The notes under the pieces were generated by a model. That model saw nothing but the letters and a program-made list of their open reading frames with translations. It ran no database searches and was not told where the DNA came from. Both the position numbers and the translations under genes were made by a program. Positions 18,813-28,100 of a DNA stretch of 64,000 nucleotides are shown piece after piece. Location: positions 693,695-757,694 of the forward strand of contig NZ_FNUM01000001.1 of NCBI RefSeq assembly GCF_900107995.1, read 5' to 3'. Positions within the stretch are counted from its first letter, which is position 1, and each line of letters starts with the position of its first letter. This stretch comes from Alcanivorax sp. DSM 26293. Lineage in GTDB: Bacteria > Pseudomonadota > Gammaproteobacteria > Pseudomonadales > Alcanivoracaceae.

Positions 18813-20168
18813 CTATCGCCCGGCGATCTTGATGGGCGACAGCAATAGCGAGCCGCTGGCAATGTTACCCCGATAATCCACATCGGTGCCGCTCCCCTGA
18901 ATACCCCTGAGCATCTCCCCCAGATGCCCCGCAATGGTAAACTCTTGCAAGGCACCTTGTATGACGCCGTTCTCAAACCAGAAACCACTGGCACCACGGG
19001 AATAGTCACCGGTCACCAGATTCACCCCCTGCCCCATCACTTCTGTGACCAGAATCCCCCTGGGTACACGAGCCATCAAGGCTGCCAGTGATTCGCCGGT
19101 ATCCGTGATCGACAGGTTGCGCACCCCGCCCCCATTGCCGGTGGGGTCCATCTGCAAACGGCGACCGGCATACAGACCCAACGCATACTGTCGCAGCACG
19201 CCATCCTCCACAAAAGACTGGGCCCGGGTGGGCAACCCATCCCCATCGAACGGCGCGGAAGCATTTCCGGCAGCCAGATGAGGATTCTCTGTAAGCGAGA
19301 ACCCCTTGGGGAGCACGCTGCTGCCGATGCTGTCCTGCAGAAAGGAACTACGACGATAAAGGGCGCCGCCGCTGATCGCCGACACCAGGTGTCCCAACAG
19401 GCCGGAGGCCACCTCCGGCGCAAAGATCACCGGTAATTCACCGGTTTCGGGAATACTGGCCCCCAGCCTGGCCAATGTCCGCTCCCGGGCTTTCTCGCCA
19501 ATCTCCTCGGCAGCGGCCAGTCGCTCGCCAATACGCCCGCCGTCATACCAGTAATCGCGCTGCATGCCGTTTTCATCTTCCGCCACCACACTACAGACCC
19601 GGCTGTGGTGGGTGCCACGATAGCCATGCAAGAAACCTTCAGAGGTCGCGAAGACCCGCAGACTGGCGCCACTGTTGATGGACGCCCCTTCGGAATTGAC
19701 GATGCGGGCATCATTGCGAGCCACGGTTTCACAACGCAATGCCTCGTCAATGGCCGCCTGGGTATCCATTGCCCAGGGATGATACAGATCCAGATCCGGT
19801 ACCTCCCGGGCCAGCATGGAAGCCGGCGCCAGGCCCGCATAACGATCTTCCTCGGTGTAGCGGGCAATCGAGGCCGCCGCCTGGATGGTATCGCGCAGGC
19901 TATCCCGATTGTCATCGGAACTACTGGCATGCCCCTTGCGCTGGCCACGAAACACGGTCACCGAGACCCCCCGGTCGCGGTGGAATTCCACGGTTTCCAC
20001 CTCGCCCTGGCGCACATTCACCGAATACCCCTGGGACAGGCTCACATTCACTTCCACGCCATCGGCGCCCTGCCGTTTCGCCTCTTCCAGCACCCAGGCG
20101 GCCGTGTCTTCCGCCTGGCGTAATTGGGCAATATCCAGTACTGCTGTCGTTGCGGGGGAATCAGACAT
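18813..20168 (-). CDS. pmbA: TldE/PmbA subunit of the TldD/TldE metalloprotease
   Basis: This is the non-catalytic partner of TldD. In E. coli the heterodimer trims the microcin B17 leader and degrades the CcdA antitoxin. At 451 aa it matches E. coli PmbA (450). Family segments include YSVNVRQGEVETVEFHRDRG, HASSSDDNRDSLRDTI and the C-terminal VNLVTGDYSRGASGFWFENG. No HExxxH motif is present, as expected for TldE. tldD lies 4 kb away on the same strand. Confidence 0.95.
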   Translation of the reverse strand: MSDSPATTAVLDIAQLRQAEDTAAWVLEEAKRQGADGVEVNVSLSQGYSVNVRQGEVETVEFHRDRGVSVTVFRGQRKGHASSSDDNRDSLRDTIQAAASIARYTEEDRYAGLAPASMLAREVPDLDLYHPWAMDTQAAIDEALRCETVARNDARIVNSEGASINSGASLRVFATSEGFLHGYRGTHHSRVCSVVAEDENGMQRDYWYDGGRIGERLAAAEEIGEKARERTLARLGASIPETGELPVIFAPEVASGLLGHLVSAISGGALYRRSSFLQDSIGSSVLPKGFSLTENPHLAAGNASAPFDGDGLPTRAQSFVEDGVLRQYALGLYAGRRLQMDPTGNGGGVRNLSITDTGESLAALMARVPRGILVTEVMGQGVNLVTGDYSRGASGFWFENGVIQGALQEFTIAGHLGEMLRGIQGSGTDVDYRGNIASGSLLLSPIKIAGR

Positions 20169-20204
20169 AAAATAGCGGTTCCGTAACCAGAATCAGAAAA
20201 TGTA

Positions 20205-20744
20205 ATGACCGAGTATAACGACGACCTGCTGACCAGCAAGACACAACAAAAACGCGATGACAGTGCTTTGCAGGAGCTGGGACTCTCGTTGATGGACATG
20301 AAGCCGGCGGAGCGAGAGCGACTGCCCCTGGGCGATGAACTGAAAAAGGCCCTGGACGAAGCCGGCCGTATCAATCACCACGAGGCCCGCCGTCGCCATG
20401 CCCAGTACATCGGTCGCCTGATGCGCGAATCCAACAGCGAGCAGATCATCCAGGCCCTGGAAGCGTTTCATGATCCGTTCCGCCAGCAGCGGCTGACCAA
20501 CTGGGTGGAGCAGATCATGGCCTGCGATCAGCCCAGGGACGCTGAAAGCACCCTGCAGCAAGTCCTGGACTTCTTCCCTCACGGTGAGCGCCAGCAGCTG
20601 CGAAACCTGAGCCGTAACGCGCTCAAGGCCCGCGTGGCCGACCCGGCCACAGCGTCTGCCGCAGAAAAAGACAAGTTCAAACGCGAGCGGCGCAAGCTGA
20701 TGAGCTACTTGAACCAGCTGGACAAAACCGCGCCTCTGTATTGA
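20205..20744 (+). CDS. darP: Ribosome biogenesis factor DarP (YjgA, DUF615)
   Basis: A 179-aa, highly charged helical protein that associates with 50S assembly intermediates in E. coli. The family core is visible as the N-terminal KRDDSALQELGLSLMDM, ARRRHAQYIGRLMR and the C-terminal KRERRKLMSYLNQLDK. It is divergent from pmbA with only 36 bp between start codons, the same pairing as in Pseudomonas. The promoter must overlap that short gap. Confidence 0.93.
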   Translation: MTEYNDDLLTSKTQQKRDDSALQELGLSLMDMKPAERERLPLGDELKKALDEAGRINHHEARRRHAQYIGRLMRESNSEQIIQALEAFHDPFRQQRLTNWVEQIMACDQPRDAESTLQQVLDFFPHGERQQLRNLSRNALKARVADPATASAAEKDKFKRERRKLMSYLNQLDKTAPLY

Positions 20745-20782
20745 GAGACGCTTACGCCTACACACCAAGCCAACCAGCTGGC

Positions 20783-20881
20783 GTAGGGTGCACTGAGCCT
20801 AAGGCGAACTGCACCAATGAACGTTGGGCCGAGAAACAATGCAAGGCCGGTGCAGTTCGCCTTAGGCTCAGTGCACCCTAC
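20783..20881. repeat. 33-bp perfect inverted repeat (GTAGGGTGCACTGAGCC type), copy 2
   Basis: Arms 20783-20815 and 20849-20881 are exact reverse complements and identical to the arms at 3361-3442. The 33-bp loop differs from copy 1. It follows darP and precedes a single heptad arm. Confidence 0.85.
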
Positions 20882-20904
20882 CCTCATACTACGCTTCAGG
20901 TTTT

Positions 20905-20938
20905 CACTATTAACTGTTAACTATTCACTGTTAACTGC
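20905..20938. repeat. Single heptad arm (element D)
   Basis: CACTATTAA followed by CTGTTAA, CTATTCA, CTGTTAA and CTGC is the right-arm type of elements A and C, preceded by GGTTTTCACT. No complementary left arm was found; its place is taken by the 33-bp palindrome. It contains the stop codon and last codons of the neighbouring MORN/C13 gene. Confidence 0.75.
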
Positions 20939-22420
20939 TTTATTGCCCTGCCACCAGCGAACGAACGCCTCTCCCACCGCCTGTTGCGGCATGGAGTGCT
21001 CCTCACCATCAATGCCCTGCTCTTCCTCCATCCCGGTCACCTTAACGCTGGTCGCGGCAAACCAGGCGGCGGGGTCGTCGATGCCCGCCGCCATGTCTTC
21101 ACCGTATAGCGCCTTGCTGAACCAGGTACGATCAGAATCATCCCCGCAACCAAAAGATGTGCGATCCGATGCGGCGGAGGCGAATATCACCCGCCGGGGG
21201 GAAGCCAGGGCGTCCACCCATTGGCCGGAATAACAGGCCGACACCACCAGCCACTGGTGCCTGGCCTTGAGGGCATTGAGCCACTGTTTTCCATCCGCCA
21301 CGCTGAGATCATTGAGCGTGAGATTATGGTCATCCAGCAACAGGGCGCCCTCCCGGGAACCGTGACTGACCAGATGCACCATGAGCAGGTCTTCGTTTGG
21401 ATCCATTAACGCATCCAGGGCTTCCAGGGCTTCACGCACACTGGTTCGGGTCGCCAGGGGCAGGTCGTCGCTGCCACCGTTGACAAGCTTCACATGGCGA
21501 CGTTTCAGATCGAACACGGATCCCAGCCGCTCTGCCACCCAATCCACCTCGCGGGCAAACACACCTTCCGTGCCATCGCCCCCCACCACAAGCAAGTACA
21601 CATCACGTACGCCGGGACGCTGTGGGGCAAGGGATGACAACACCGACTGCAAGCGGCTGGACTCGGTATATAAACGCGCTTCAATTTGCGCCGCCTGGGC
21701 GTGGCGGTTCTTCTGATAGGCCTCCTCGCTGGCATAGTAACGGCCACGCACGAAATAGCCTTTTTCCACCTGCGCTTGCGCATCACCCTCCGCCGGACGG
21801 GTGCGCGTACCGTTGCCGTGGGCATAACCGTTTTCAAACTCGCCACGGATCACCACGCCGTCCGGACGGGTCAGTGTGCCCTGGCCATGGAAGGAAAAAT
21901 AACGGAACTGCCCTTCATATTGGTAGCCTTCCTCATCCCGGTAACGGCCTTCCACCAGTTCACCATTCTCGAAACGGCCTTCGTAGTGTTGTCCCGCCTC
22001 GGTGACCCAGAGCCCCTGGCCATGGGGAGCAAGATCACGAAACTCCCCCTGATATGAGCCCCCTTCGGTATAGCTGACGGAGCCCTCCACCAGCTCCCCC
22101 TGTTCGAACCGGCCCTGCCAGGTGGCCTCGTCACAGGTAAATTGCCCCTGCCCGTGCAGAACGCCGTCGACGAACTGACCTTCCTGAACACAGCCCCGCC
22201 GGTCCACCAGCTTGCCGTGTCCATGGAGCCGTCCTTCACGGAAAGCGCCCTCGTAGTAGCGGCCATCCGGCCAGGTCAGCGTCCCTTCTCCATGGAAGAG
22301 GTCATCCCGTGTCTCACCGTCATACACGGCCCCGTCCGGCAAACGCACCTCCGCCGGCCACTGCACCGGATCACAGCCCGCCAGCGCAACAAGAACCATT
22401 ACCAGGCAACATACTTTCAT
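20921..22420 (-). CDS. Lipoprotein with MORN repeats and a C13 (legumain/caspase-like) peptidase domain
   Basis: A 499-aa protein. Signal peptide and lipobox are VALAGC with C16, so it should be lipid-anchored. Residues about 33-210 hold eight or nine MORN-type repeats (HGEGTLTWPDGRYYEGAF, HGQGTLTRPDGVVIRGEF and others). A linker follows, then a C13/caspase-fold domain from about 272: DVYLLVVGGDG, the histidine H353 in VHLVSHGSREG and the cysteine C396 in VVSACYSGQWVDAL, with ASDRTSFGC after it. The His-Gly and Ala-Cys dyad motifs are intact, so activity is plausible; substrates are unknown. I start at ATG 22420. The last residues (AVNSE) are encoded by a heptad repeat. It lies 28 bp downstream of the cyclic-nucleotide-binding gene and is probably co-transcribed with it and tldD. 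Confidence 0.85.
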   Translation of the reverse strand: MKVCCLVMVLVALAGCDPVQWPAEVRLPDGAVYDGETRDDLFHGEGTLTWPDGRYYEGAFREGRLHGHGKLVDRRGCVQEGQFVDGVLHGQGQFTCDEATWQGRFEQGELVEGSVSYTEGGSYQGEFRDLAPHGQGLWVTEAGQHYEGRFENGELVEGRYRDEEGYQYEGQFRYFSFHGQGTLTRPDGVVIRGEFENGYAHGNGTRTRPAEGDAQAQVEKGYFVRGRYYASEEAYQKNRHAQAAQIEARLYTESSRLQSVLSSLAPQRPGVRDVYLLVVGGDGTEGVFAREVDWVAERLGSVFDLKRRHVKLVNGGSDDLPLATRTSVREALEALDALMDPNEDLLMVHLVSHGSREGALLLDDHNLTLNDLSVADGKQWLNALKARHQWLVVSACYSGQWVDALASPRRVIFASAASDRTSFGCGDDSDRTWFSKALYGEDMAAGIDDPAAWFAATSVKVTGMEEEQGIDGEEHSMPQQAVGEAFVRWWQGNKAVNSE

Positions 22421-22448
22421 CGACAAGCCCGCCGCGCAGTTGATGACG

Positions 22449-22910
22449 TCACCCAACCGGCAGTTTGAACTGGGCCAGCTGTGAGGAAGTGCGGCGCAGA
22501 TGCAGGCACAACAAGCGGGCAATGTTTTCCATGATGAGACTGACCGCATGGGGGCTGCGTTTGCGCAATTGTTCCACGCCTTTACGGGTAAGCACGATCA
22601 GGGTGGCATCCTCCGCAGCACGGACTGTCGCCGAGCGGGGCTCGTGGTCAACCAGTGCCATCTCACCCATGGAGTCCCCCGGGCGCAGATGGGCAATCAC
22701 CACCTCTCCGCCAGCCTCGCTGTTCTTGACGATATCCAGGCAGCCACGCACCACGAAGCAGACAAAATCGCTGCGGTCTCCTTCCCTGCACACCGGCTCG
22801 CCCGCCGGAACCCGATTCACAAAGACCAGTTTCTCCAGCACCCCAAGCTCTTCATCACTGAGCCCGGCGAACAGACGCATCCGTGACAGCACATCCATGA
22901 CCTGTGACAT
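22449..22910 (-). CDS. Stand-alone cyclic-nucleotide-binding domain protein
   Basis: A 153-aa protein made almost entirely of one CAP_ED/cNMP-binding domain: LFAGLSDEELGVLEKL, PAGEPVCREGD, the phosphate-binding cassette PGDSMGEMALVDHEPRSATVRA (about residues 77-98), then a short C-terminal helix. No helix-turn-helix or enzymatic domain is attached, so it is more likely a sensor or regulatory partner than a DNA-binding Crp relative. Whether it binds cAMP, cGMP or nothing is not visible. Its ATG overlaps the tldD stop (TGATG), implying translational coupling. The C13 lipoprotein follows. Confidence 0.8.
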   Translation of the reverse strand: MSQVMDVLSRMRLFAGLSDEELGVLEKLVFVNRVPAGEPVCREGDRSDFVCFVVRGCLDIVKNSEAGGEVVIAHLRPGDSMGEMALVDHEPRSATVRAAEDATLIVLTRKGVEQLRKRSPHAVSLIMENIARLLCLHLRRTSSQLAQFKLPVG

Positions 22911-24352
22911 CAGGCAGTGCCCCCCACTGTCAGGGCGTCCACGCGGAGCGTGGGTTGACCCACCCCCACCGGCACGGACTGGCCATCCTTGCCGCAGACA
23001 CCGATACCACTATCCAGGGCCAGATCATTGCCCACCATGGAGATACGACTCATCACCTCCGCCCCGCTACCGATCAGGGTGGCGCCTTTCACCGGGCAGA
23101 CAATCTTGCCCTTTTCCACCAGATAAGCTTCGCTGGTGGAAAACACAAAACGCCCGGAAGTGATGTCCACCTGGCCGCCGCCGAAGTTCACCGCGTAGAT
23201 ACCCCGGTCGAGACTGGCAACGATATCCTGGGGATCACTTTCACCGGGGAGCATGTAAGTGTTGGTCATGCGTGGCATGGGCAGGTGCGCATAGGATTCC
23301 CGACGACCGTTGCCGGTGGGCGCCACACCCATCAGGCGAGCGTTGGTCTTGTCCTGCATGAACCCCACCAGCTTGCCGTTTTCGATCAGGGTATTGCAGG
23401 CGGTGGGGGTGCCCTCATCGTCGATGGTCAGGGAACCGCGGCGATCCGCCAGGGTGCCATCATCCACTACCGTACACAGGGGCGATGCCACCTGCTGGCC
23501 AAATTTCTTGGCGAACATGGAGGTGCCCTTGCGATTGAAATCGCCTTCCAGGCCATGGCCCACAGCTTCGTGCAACAGCACACCGGGCCAGCCCGGCCCC
23601 AGCACCACCGGCATGGTCCCCGCCGGTGCCGCTACCGCTTCCAGATTCAGCAAGGCGCCGCGCACCGCTTCGCGGGCCCAGGTCTCGATACGCTCTTCCT
23701 GCAACAGCCAGTCATAGGCCACCCGGCCACCGCCACCGGCACTGCCGCGCTCACGGCGACCATTGCGCTCGGCGATGACACTGACATTGCAGCGGATCAA
23801 CGGCCGCACATCGGCGGCCAGCGTGCCGTCGCTGGCCACCACCATAATCACATCCTGTTCAGCGCTGAGGCTGGCAGTCACTTCGACGATGGCCGGGTCC
23901 AGTGAACGGGCCAGGGCATCGATGCGTTGCAACAGGGCCACCTTGTCTTCGGCGGGCCAGCCCAACAGCGGATCAATGGCCGCATAACGGGCCGGCACCG
24001 ACCGGCTGGAAAGTTGAATCTGCCGATCCTGGCCCTGGCGGGTAATGGCGCGGGCGGCGCCGCTGGCCTGCTGCAGCGCATCCAGAGTGATGTCATCGCT
24101 ATAGGCGAATCCGGTCTTGTCGCCCTGGACAATACGCACCCCGGCACCGCGTTCGGTGTTGAAACTGGCATCGCGGACGATGCCGTCTTCCAGTACCCAG
24201 GCCTCATGGCGACTGTGCTGGAAATACATGTCGGCATAGTCGGCCTGGCCGGTGAGCTTGCCGTTCAGCAGCGACGCCAATTGCGGGGTGTGCAGGTTTG
24301 CCGGCGCCAGCAGGACAGACTCGGCAATGGATAGGGCGTCGTTATGTGTCAT
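22910..24352 (-). CDS. tldD: Metalloprotease TldD
   Basis: This is the catalytic subunit of the TldD/TldE protease, acting on unfolded peptides threaded into its channel. It has 480 aa, with the zinc motif HEAVGH (H261, E262, H266) in [18 protein letters not shown] and a conserved C-terminal cysteine in [10 protein letters not shown]. The start is ATG 24352 with GAAGGA upstream; the frame extends only to a TTG at 24364. It overlaps the nitrilase gene by 11 bp upstream and the cyclic-nucleotide-binding gene downstream. Confidence 0.96.
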   Translation of the reverse strand: MTHNDALSIAESVLLAPANLHTPQLASLLNGKLTGQADYADMYFQHSRHEAWVLEDGIVRDASFNTERGAGVRIVQGDKTGFAYSDDITLDALQQASGAARAITRQGQDRQIQLSSRSVPARYAAIDPLLGWPAEDKVALLQRIDALARSLDPAIVEVTASLSAEQDVIMVVASDGTLAADVRPLIRCNVSVIAERNGRRERGSAGGGGRVAYDWLLQEERIETWAREAVRGALLNLEAVAAPAGTMPVVLGPGWPGVLLHEAVGHGLEGDFNRKGTSMFAKKFGQQVASPLCTVVDDGTLADRRGSLTIDDEGTPTACNTLIENGKLVGFMQDKTNARLMGVAPTGNGRRESYAHLPMPRMTNTYMLPGESDPQDIVASLDRGIYAVNFGGGQVDITSGRFVFSTSEAYLVEKGKIVCPVKGATLIGSGAEVMSRISMVGNDLALDSGIGVCGKDGQSVPVGVGQPTLRVDALTVGGTA

Positions 24353-25190
24353 AGGGTCCTTCAATTCGGAATCGTTGATGCTGTTGAACCGGCATTCTTT
24401 GCCGAAGCTCGTTCATGGTAGCAAGGTCCAGCTCCGCCACAAGGGCACCGGGAGCATCACCCAGACTGTCCACCACTGTGCCCCAGGGATCCACCAGCAT
24501 GGAATGCCCGTAGGTGGATCGGCGCGGGCCATGCTGGCCACACTGGTTGGCGCCCAGCACATAGCAACCGGTCTGCACCGCTGTGGCACGCAGCAGCAGC
24601 TGCCAGTGCGCTGCCCCGGTGACCGCCGTAAAGGCGGAAGGGTACACCAGCAACTGGGCGCCGGCGTTAACCAGCCGCTGCGCCAGCGCCGGGAAGCGCA
24701 GGTCGTAACAAATCGCCATGCCCACCTGCAGACCGCCCACAGAGACGGTGGCCACTTCCTGACCGGGCTCGAAGAAATCCGACTCCCGGTAGCGCCCCTG
24801 GGCATCCTGCACATCCGCATCAAACAGATGCAGTTTGTCGTAACGGGCCAGGGGCTCCCCCGTGGCACTGACGGCGATGGAGCAGGTTCGCACCAGGGGC
24901 GACGGTACCGGCCGGCCATCCGGCCGCTGCAGGGCGGGCAGGCTGCCACCAATAATGGCCATATCCAGGGACCTGGCCTGATCATACAGCCAGCTCACCA
25001 GTTCATCGTAACGTTCGCCCAGGGAACGATAGTCGCCCCCGTAGGCAGCGAAGTTTTCCGGCAGCACGGCGAGGCTGGCCCCTTTTTGCCGGGCCTCTGC
25101 CAGCAATGCACCCGCCTGGCGAAGGTTATCATCCGGCTGCTTGCTGCTGGTCATCTGGATGGCCGCTACCGAATAGCGCATTGACGTCAT
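24342..25190 (-). CDS. Carbon-nitrogen hydrolase (Nit1-type amidase)
   Basis: A 282-aa nitrilase-superfamily hydrolase with the intact Glu-Lys-Cys triad: E45 (AVLPENF), K119 ([10 protein letters not shown]) and C161 (AICYDLRFP). The motif spacing and the [11 protein letters not shown] segment fit the Nit1/YbeM group, which hydrolyses deaminated glutathione (a metabolite-repair role). Pseudomonas has the same gene between tldD and yhdP. ATG 25190 has GAGGGG upstream and overlaps the yhdP stop (ATGA); a second ATG at 25181 is possible. Confidence 0.88.
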   Translation of the reverse strand: MTSMRYSVAAIQMTSSKQPDDNLRQAGALLAEARQKGASLAVLPENFAAYGGDYRSLGERYDELVSWLYDQARSLDMAIIGGSLPALQRPDGRPVPSPLVRTCSIAVSATGEPLARYDKLHLFDADVQDAQGRYRESDFFEPGQEVATVSVGGLQVGMAICYDLRFPALAQRLVNAGAQLLVYPSAFTAVTGAAHWQLLLRATAVQTGCYVLGANQCGQHGPRRSTYGHSMLVDPWGTVVDSLGDAPGALVAELDLATMNELRQRMPVQQHQRFRIEGPYDT

Positions 25191-28100
25191 TCGAATATCC
25201 CCTCGGTTTCTTTCACCTGCGGGCTGCTCCAGTTGCCGGTTACCCGGTATTCCATGGTGGTAGTCTTGTCCAGCCGGTCGCCCCAGATCCGCTCCACCAC
25301 AAAAATGCCGGCACAGGCAGCGGGCCCGGCCAGACATCCCGCATACAGGTTACTGGACAATGGCAGGGTAACCTCCATGTTGTGATCCAGGGTTTCCTTT
25401 TCCAGATCAATGGCACCTTTCACACGAATCGCCGCGGACGGCGAATCAATGGCCAGATTGGAGGTGGCCACGCGCGGACCATCAATCGAGAAATCGCCGG
25501 TGATGCTGTCGCAGCTCATTCCCTTCTTGTACAGGTCCGAGAAATCCAGCCGCAAGCGACGCTGGATGGTGCCGATGTTGAGAATCCCCAGCAAACGCAG
25601 GAAAGAGGTTCGGGTGTCGGTATCCGGAATCCGGCATTCGCCGATATCCACCTGGGTTTGCCCTTCCAGTGCCAGATAATCCATGTTGAGGGGCCAGTCG
25701 GCCCAACCCAGTACCACCTGGGCACGGGCATCCTCGGACTCAATCAGTGCCGGTAACCCCCAGGCTTTCAGGGATTGGCCCAGGTTGTCAGAGGACAGGC
25801 TGCCATTGAAGCGGCTGTAGGGTTTACCGGACTGCTCGGTCCAGTCCAGCGTGCCCTGAAAGCGGCTGGATCGCCAGCGGCCGTCCAGTTCAGAAATGCG
25901 CACCCCCTCTTTGACGGGCCGCACCTTACCTTGCCATTGACCATAGTCCTGGCCATTGATAACGATATTGTTGAAGTCCGCATCCACCGGCGGCAGCGTC
26001 AACGGAGAAACCGGCACAGACTGGCCCTTGTCCCCCAGGGCACCTTCGGGGAGGATCAGATTGAGACGGGACACGGACAGGGACAGCGGCGCCTCACCCC
26101 GGGCAGTAAAGCCGTCCGGGATCCTCACAGACCCCGCTACCGCCCGGCTACTCAATGCCATATCCCAACCGGCATTTGCAGGCAGTACCGACAAGCGGGT
26201 ATCCGCCACATTAACGCCAAACAGATCCAGACGATCCACCTGCAGACTGACCTTGCTCAGCGACGCCTGGCCGGTACCGCTGCCCCCCCCCCGGCTCGCC
26301 TTCAACGAGGGCATCAGTCGATCACCAATAAAGTCTATCCAGGGCTCCACAATGGCTTGAGCCAAACGACCGCGAACCTGCACCCCTTCATCAGGCAACT
26401 GCAGGGAGCCGCTACCCAGCAGCAGATCCCCTCGCAGGCGTTTATCCATGCGGAACGCCCCTTGCAGCAGACCGCCATAGTCCAACTCCAGCGACAAACG
26501 TCCCCCGGGGTTGCTCAGGCGGATATCCAGTGGGCGGGTGGCCTGTGCAGACTTGCCCAGGGGCGCCGGTGCGTCCACGGTAATCCCCTTCAAGGACGAT
26601 GCCGCACGCAAAGAAAACGCCGTTCCCTGCCAGGGAATCTGGACGGTGAGTCCCAGGGGCAACTGCCCGGACAACGGCGCCAACCAGGGGAACCCCAGCC
26701 AGTTTGCGGCCTGCTTCATGGGCACACTGCCATCGAGCTGAAGACGGCTGCGGCCATCGCGGGTCAGCCACTGGCCCGCAAACTGCCCACCCAGGGCCCG
26801 GGCCTGCAGCTGGTCAATCTGCATGCCATTGCGCGAGTGAAAATAGACCGGTGCCGAGGCATCCGTGATCTGCAGTTTCCGCGGCGCATTGTGCAAGGTG
26901 GCGTCGCTGACCTGGGCATCCACAATCACCACCGGTGCGCCGCTGTCTTTCTGCAAGGGAATGTCCAGCAGCAGGTAGCCGGCCATACTGCCGTCACGGA
27001 AACGCCAATCCAGCAACTCGTCGGGCAGGGGTTTGCGAAGTGGCGTGTCCTGAAAAAGCGTATCCAGATCCTGGATCGGCCCACGGGCCTGCCCGGAGAT
27101 CACCAGTCGGGGCGTCTCACCGGTTTCAACGTCTGCCACATCCACATGCACGGCTTTCAGATCGCTGCCCAGTATCCTGCCGGTGCGAGCCAGACCACGC
27201 ACCTGGCGGCCATTGATCAGCACATCCGCCGACACCCCGCTGGCCATCGGCCAGTCGGGCAGGTAAGACAGGCGCACATCGCGGGCCTGGTAACGCATTT
27301 GAAGGGTCCGGTCCTGCTGCTGACTCTTGTCGATCTTCACCGGCCCCTGGTAAAGGATCTGTCCGCGCTGCAAGTGCCCGCCCTGGATCGCCTGCCCAAG
27401 CCAGCCCGAGAGCCCCTCGGGCAATCGCTTGAGCGGGATATAATGGTTGGCACGGGCGCCGTTACCCTCATAGATTTCTGCCGCCAGACGCAATTGCGGA
27501 ACCTGTTCCGGCAACAGACTGAGCTGCATCATCGCCTCGCCATGGGCATCCGGATTGACCACCCGCAACCGTCCCGAGCGCACCCTCAGCGCCTCGCCAT
27601 GGCGTTGCCAACTCAGCAGGCCACTGATCTGTCCCGCCAGAGCATGATCATAAAGCCGCGGAAATTGCAGGCTGAGATTGTCACCGTGCAGGTGCGCCAA
27701 CCCTTCGGTCGCACTGCCAGACACCCACCCGGACAACCCCTGGACACCGGGTGTACGGTCCTGAGCCTGACTCGACAGGTCAGTAAAACGTAACTGGAAC
27801 TTCTCCATTTGCCTGGCACGGCCCTGCACATAGACGCCGTCCAGCAGACCACGCGGTGACTGGTCCGCCAGCCGCTCGCGAATCCGCTGCACATTGTCGG
27901 GCAAGGTAAACGGCCACTGCTGAAACTGCTGACTGAGGCCATGAAGGGGCAGTTCACTTCCCCGGAACTGCCATTGGCGTTGTTCTCCCCGGGTCTGCCA
28001 ACGCAACGCCATATCTCCCAGACTGAGCGCCCCGGCCGGCGAATCACCGGACAGGCGAGACAACGACAGTGTCGCCTGCTCCCCATCCCTGACCAACGCC

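Noticed and set aside
25775-27793. Open frame of 672 codons on the plus strand opposite yhdP
   Set aside because: It lies wholly antisense to yhdP, has no ribosome site or recognisable domain and its composition is that of a high-GC shadow frame.
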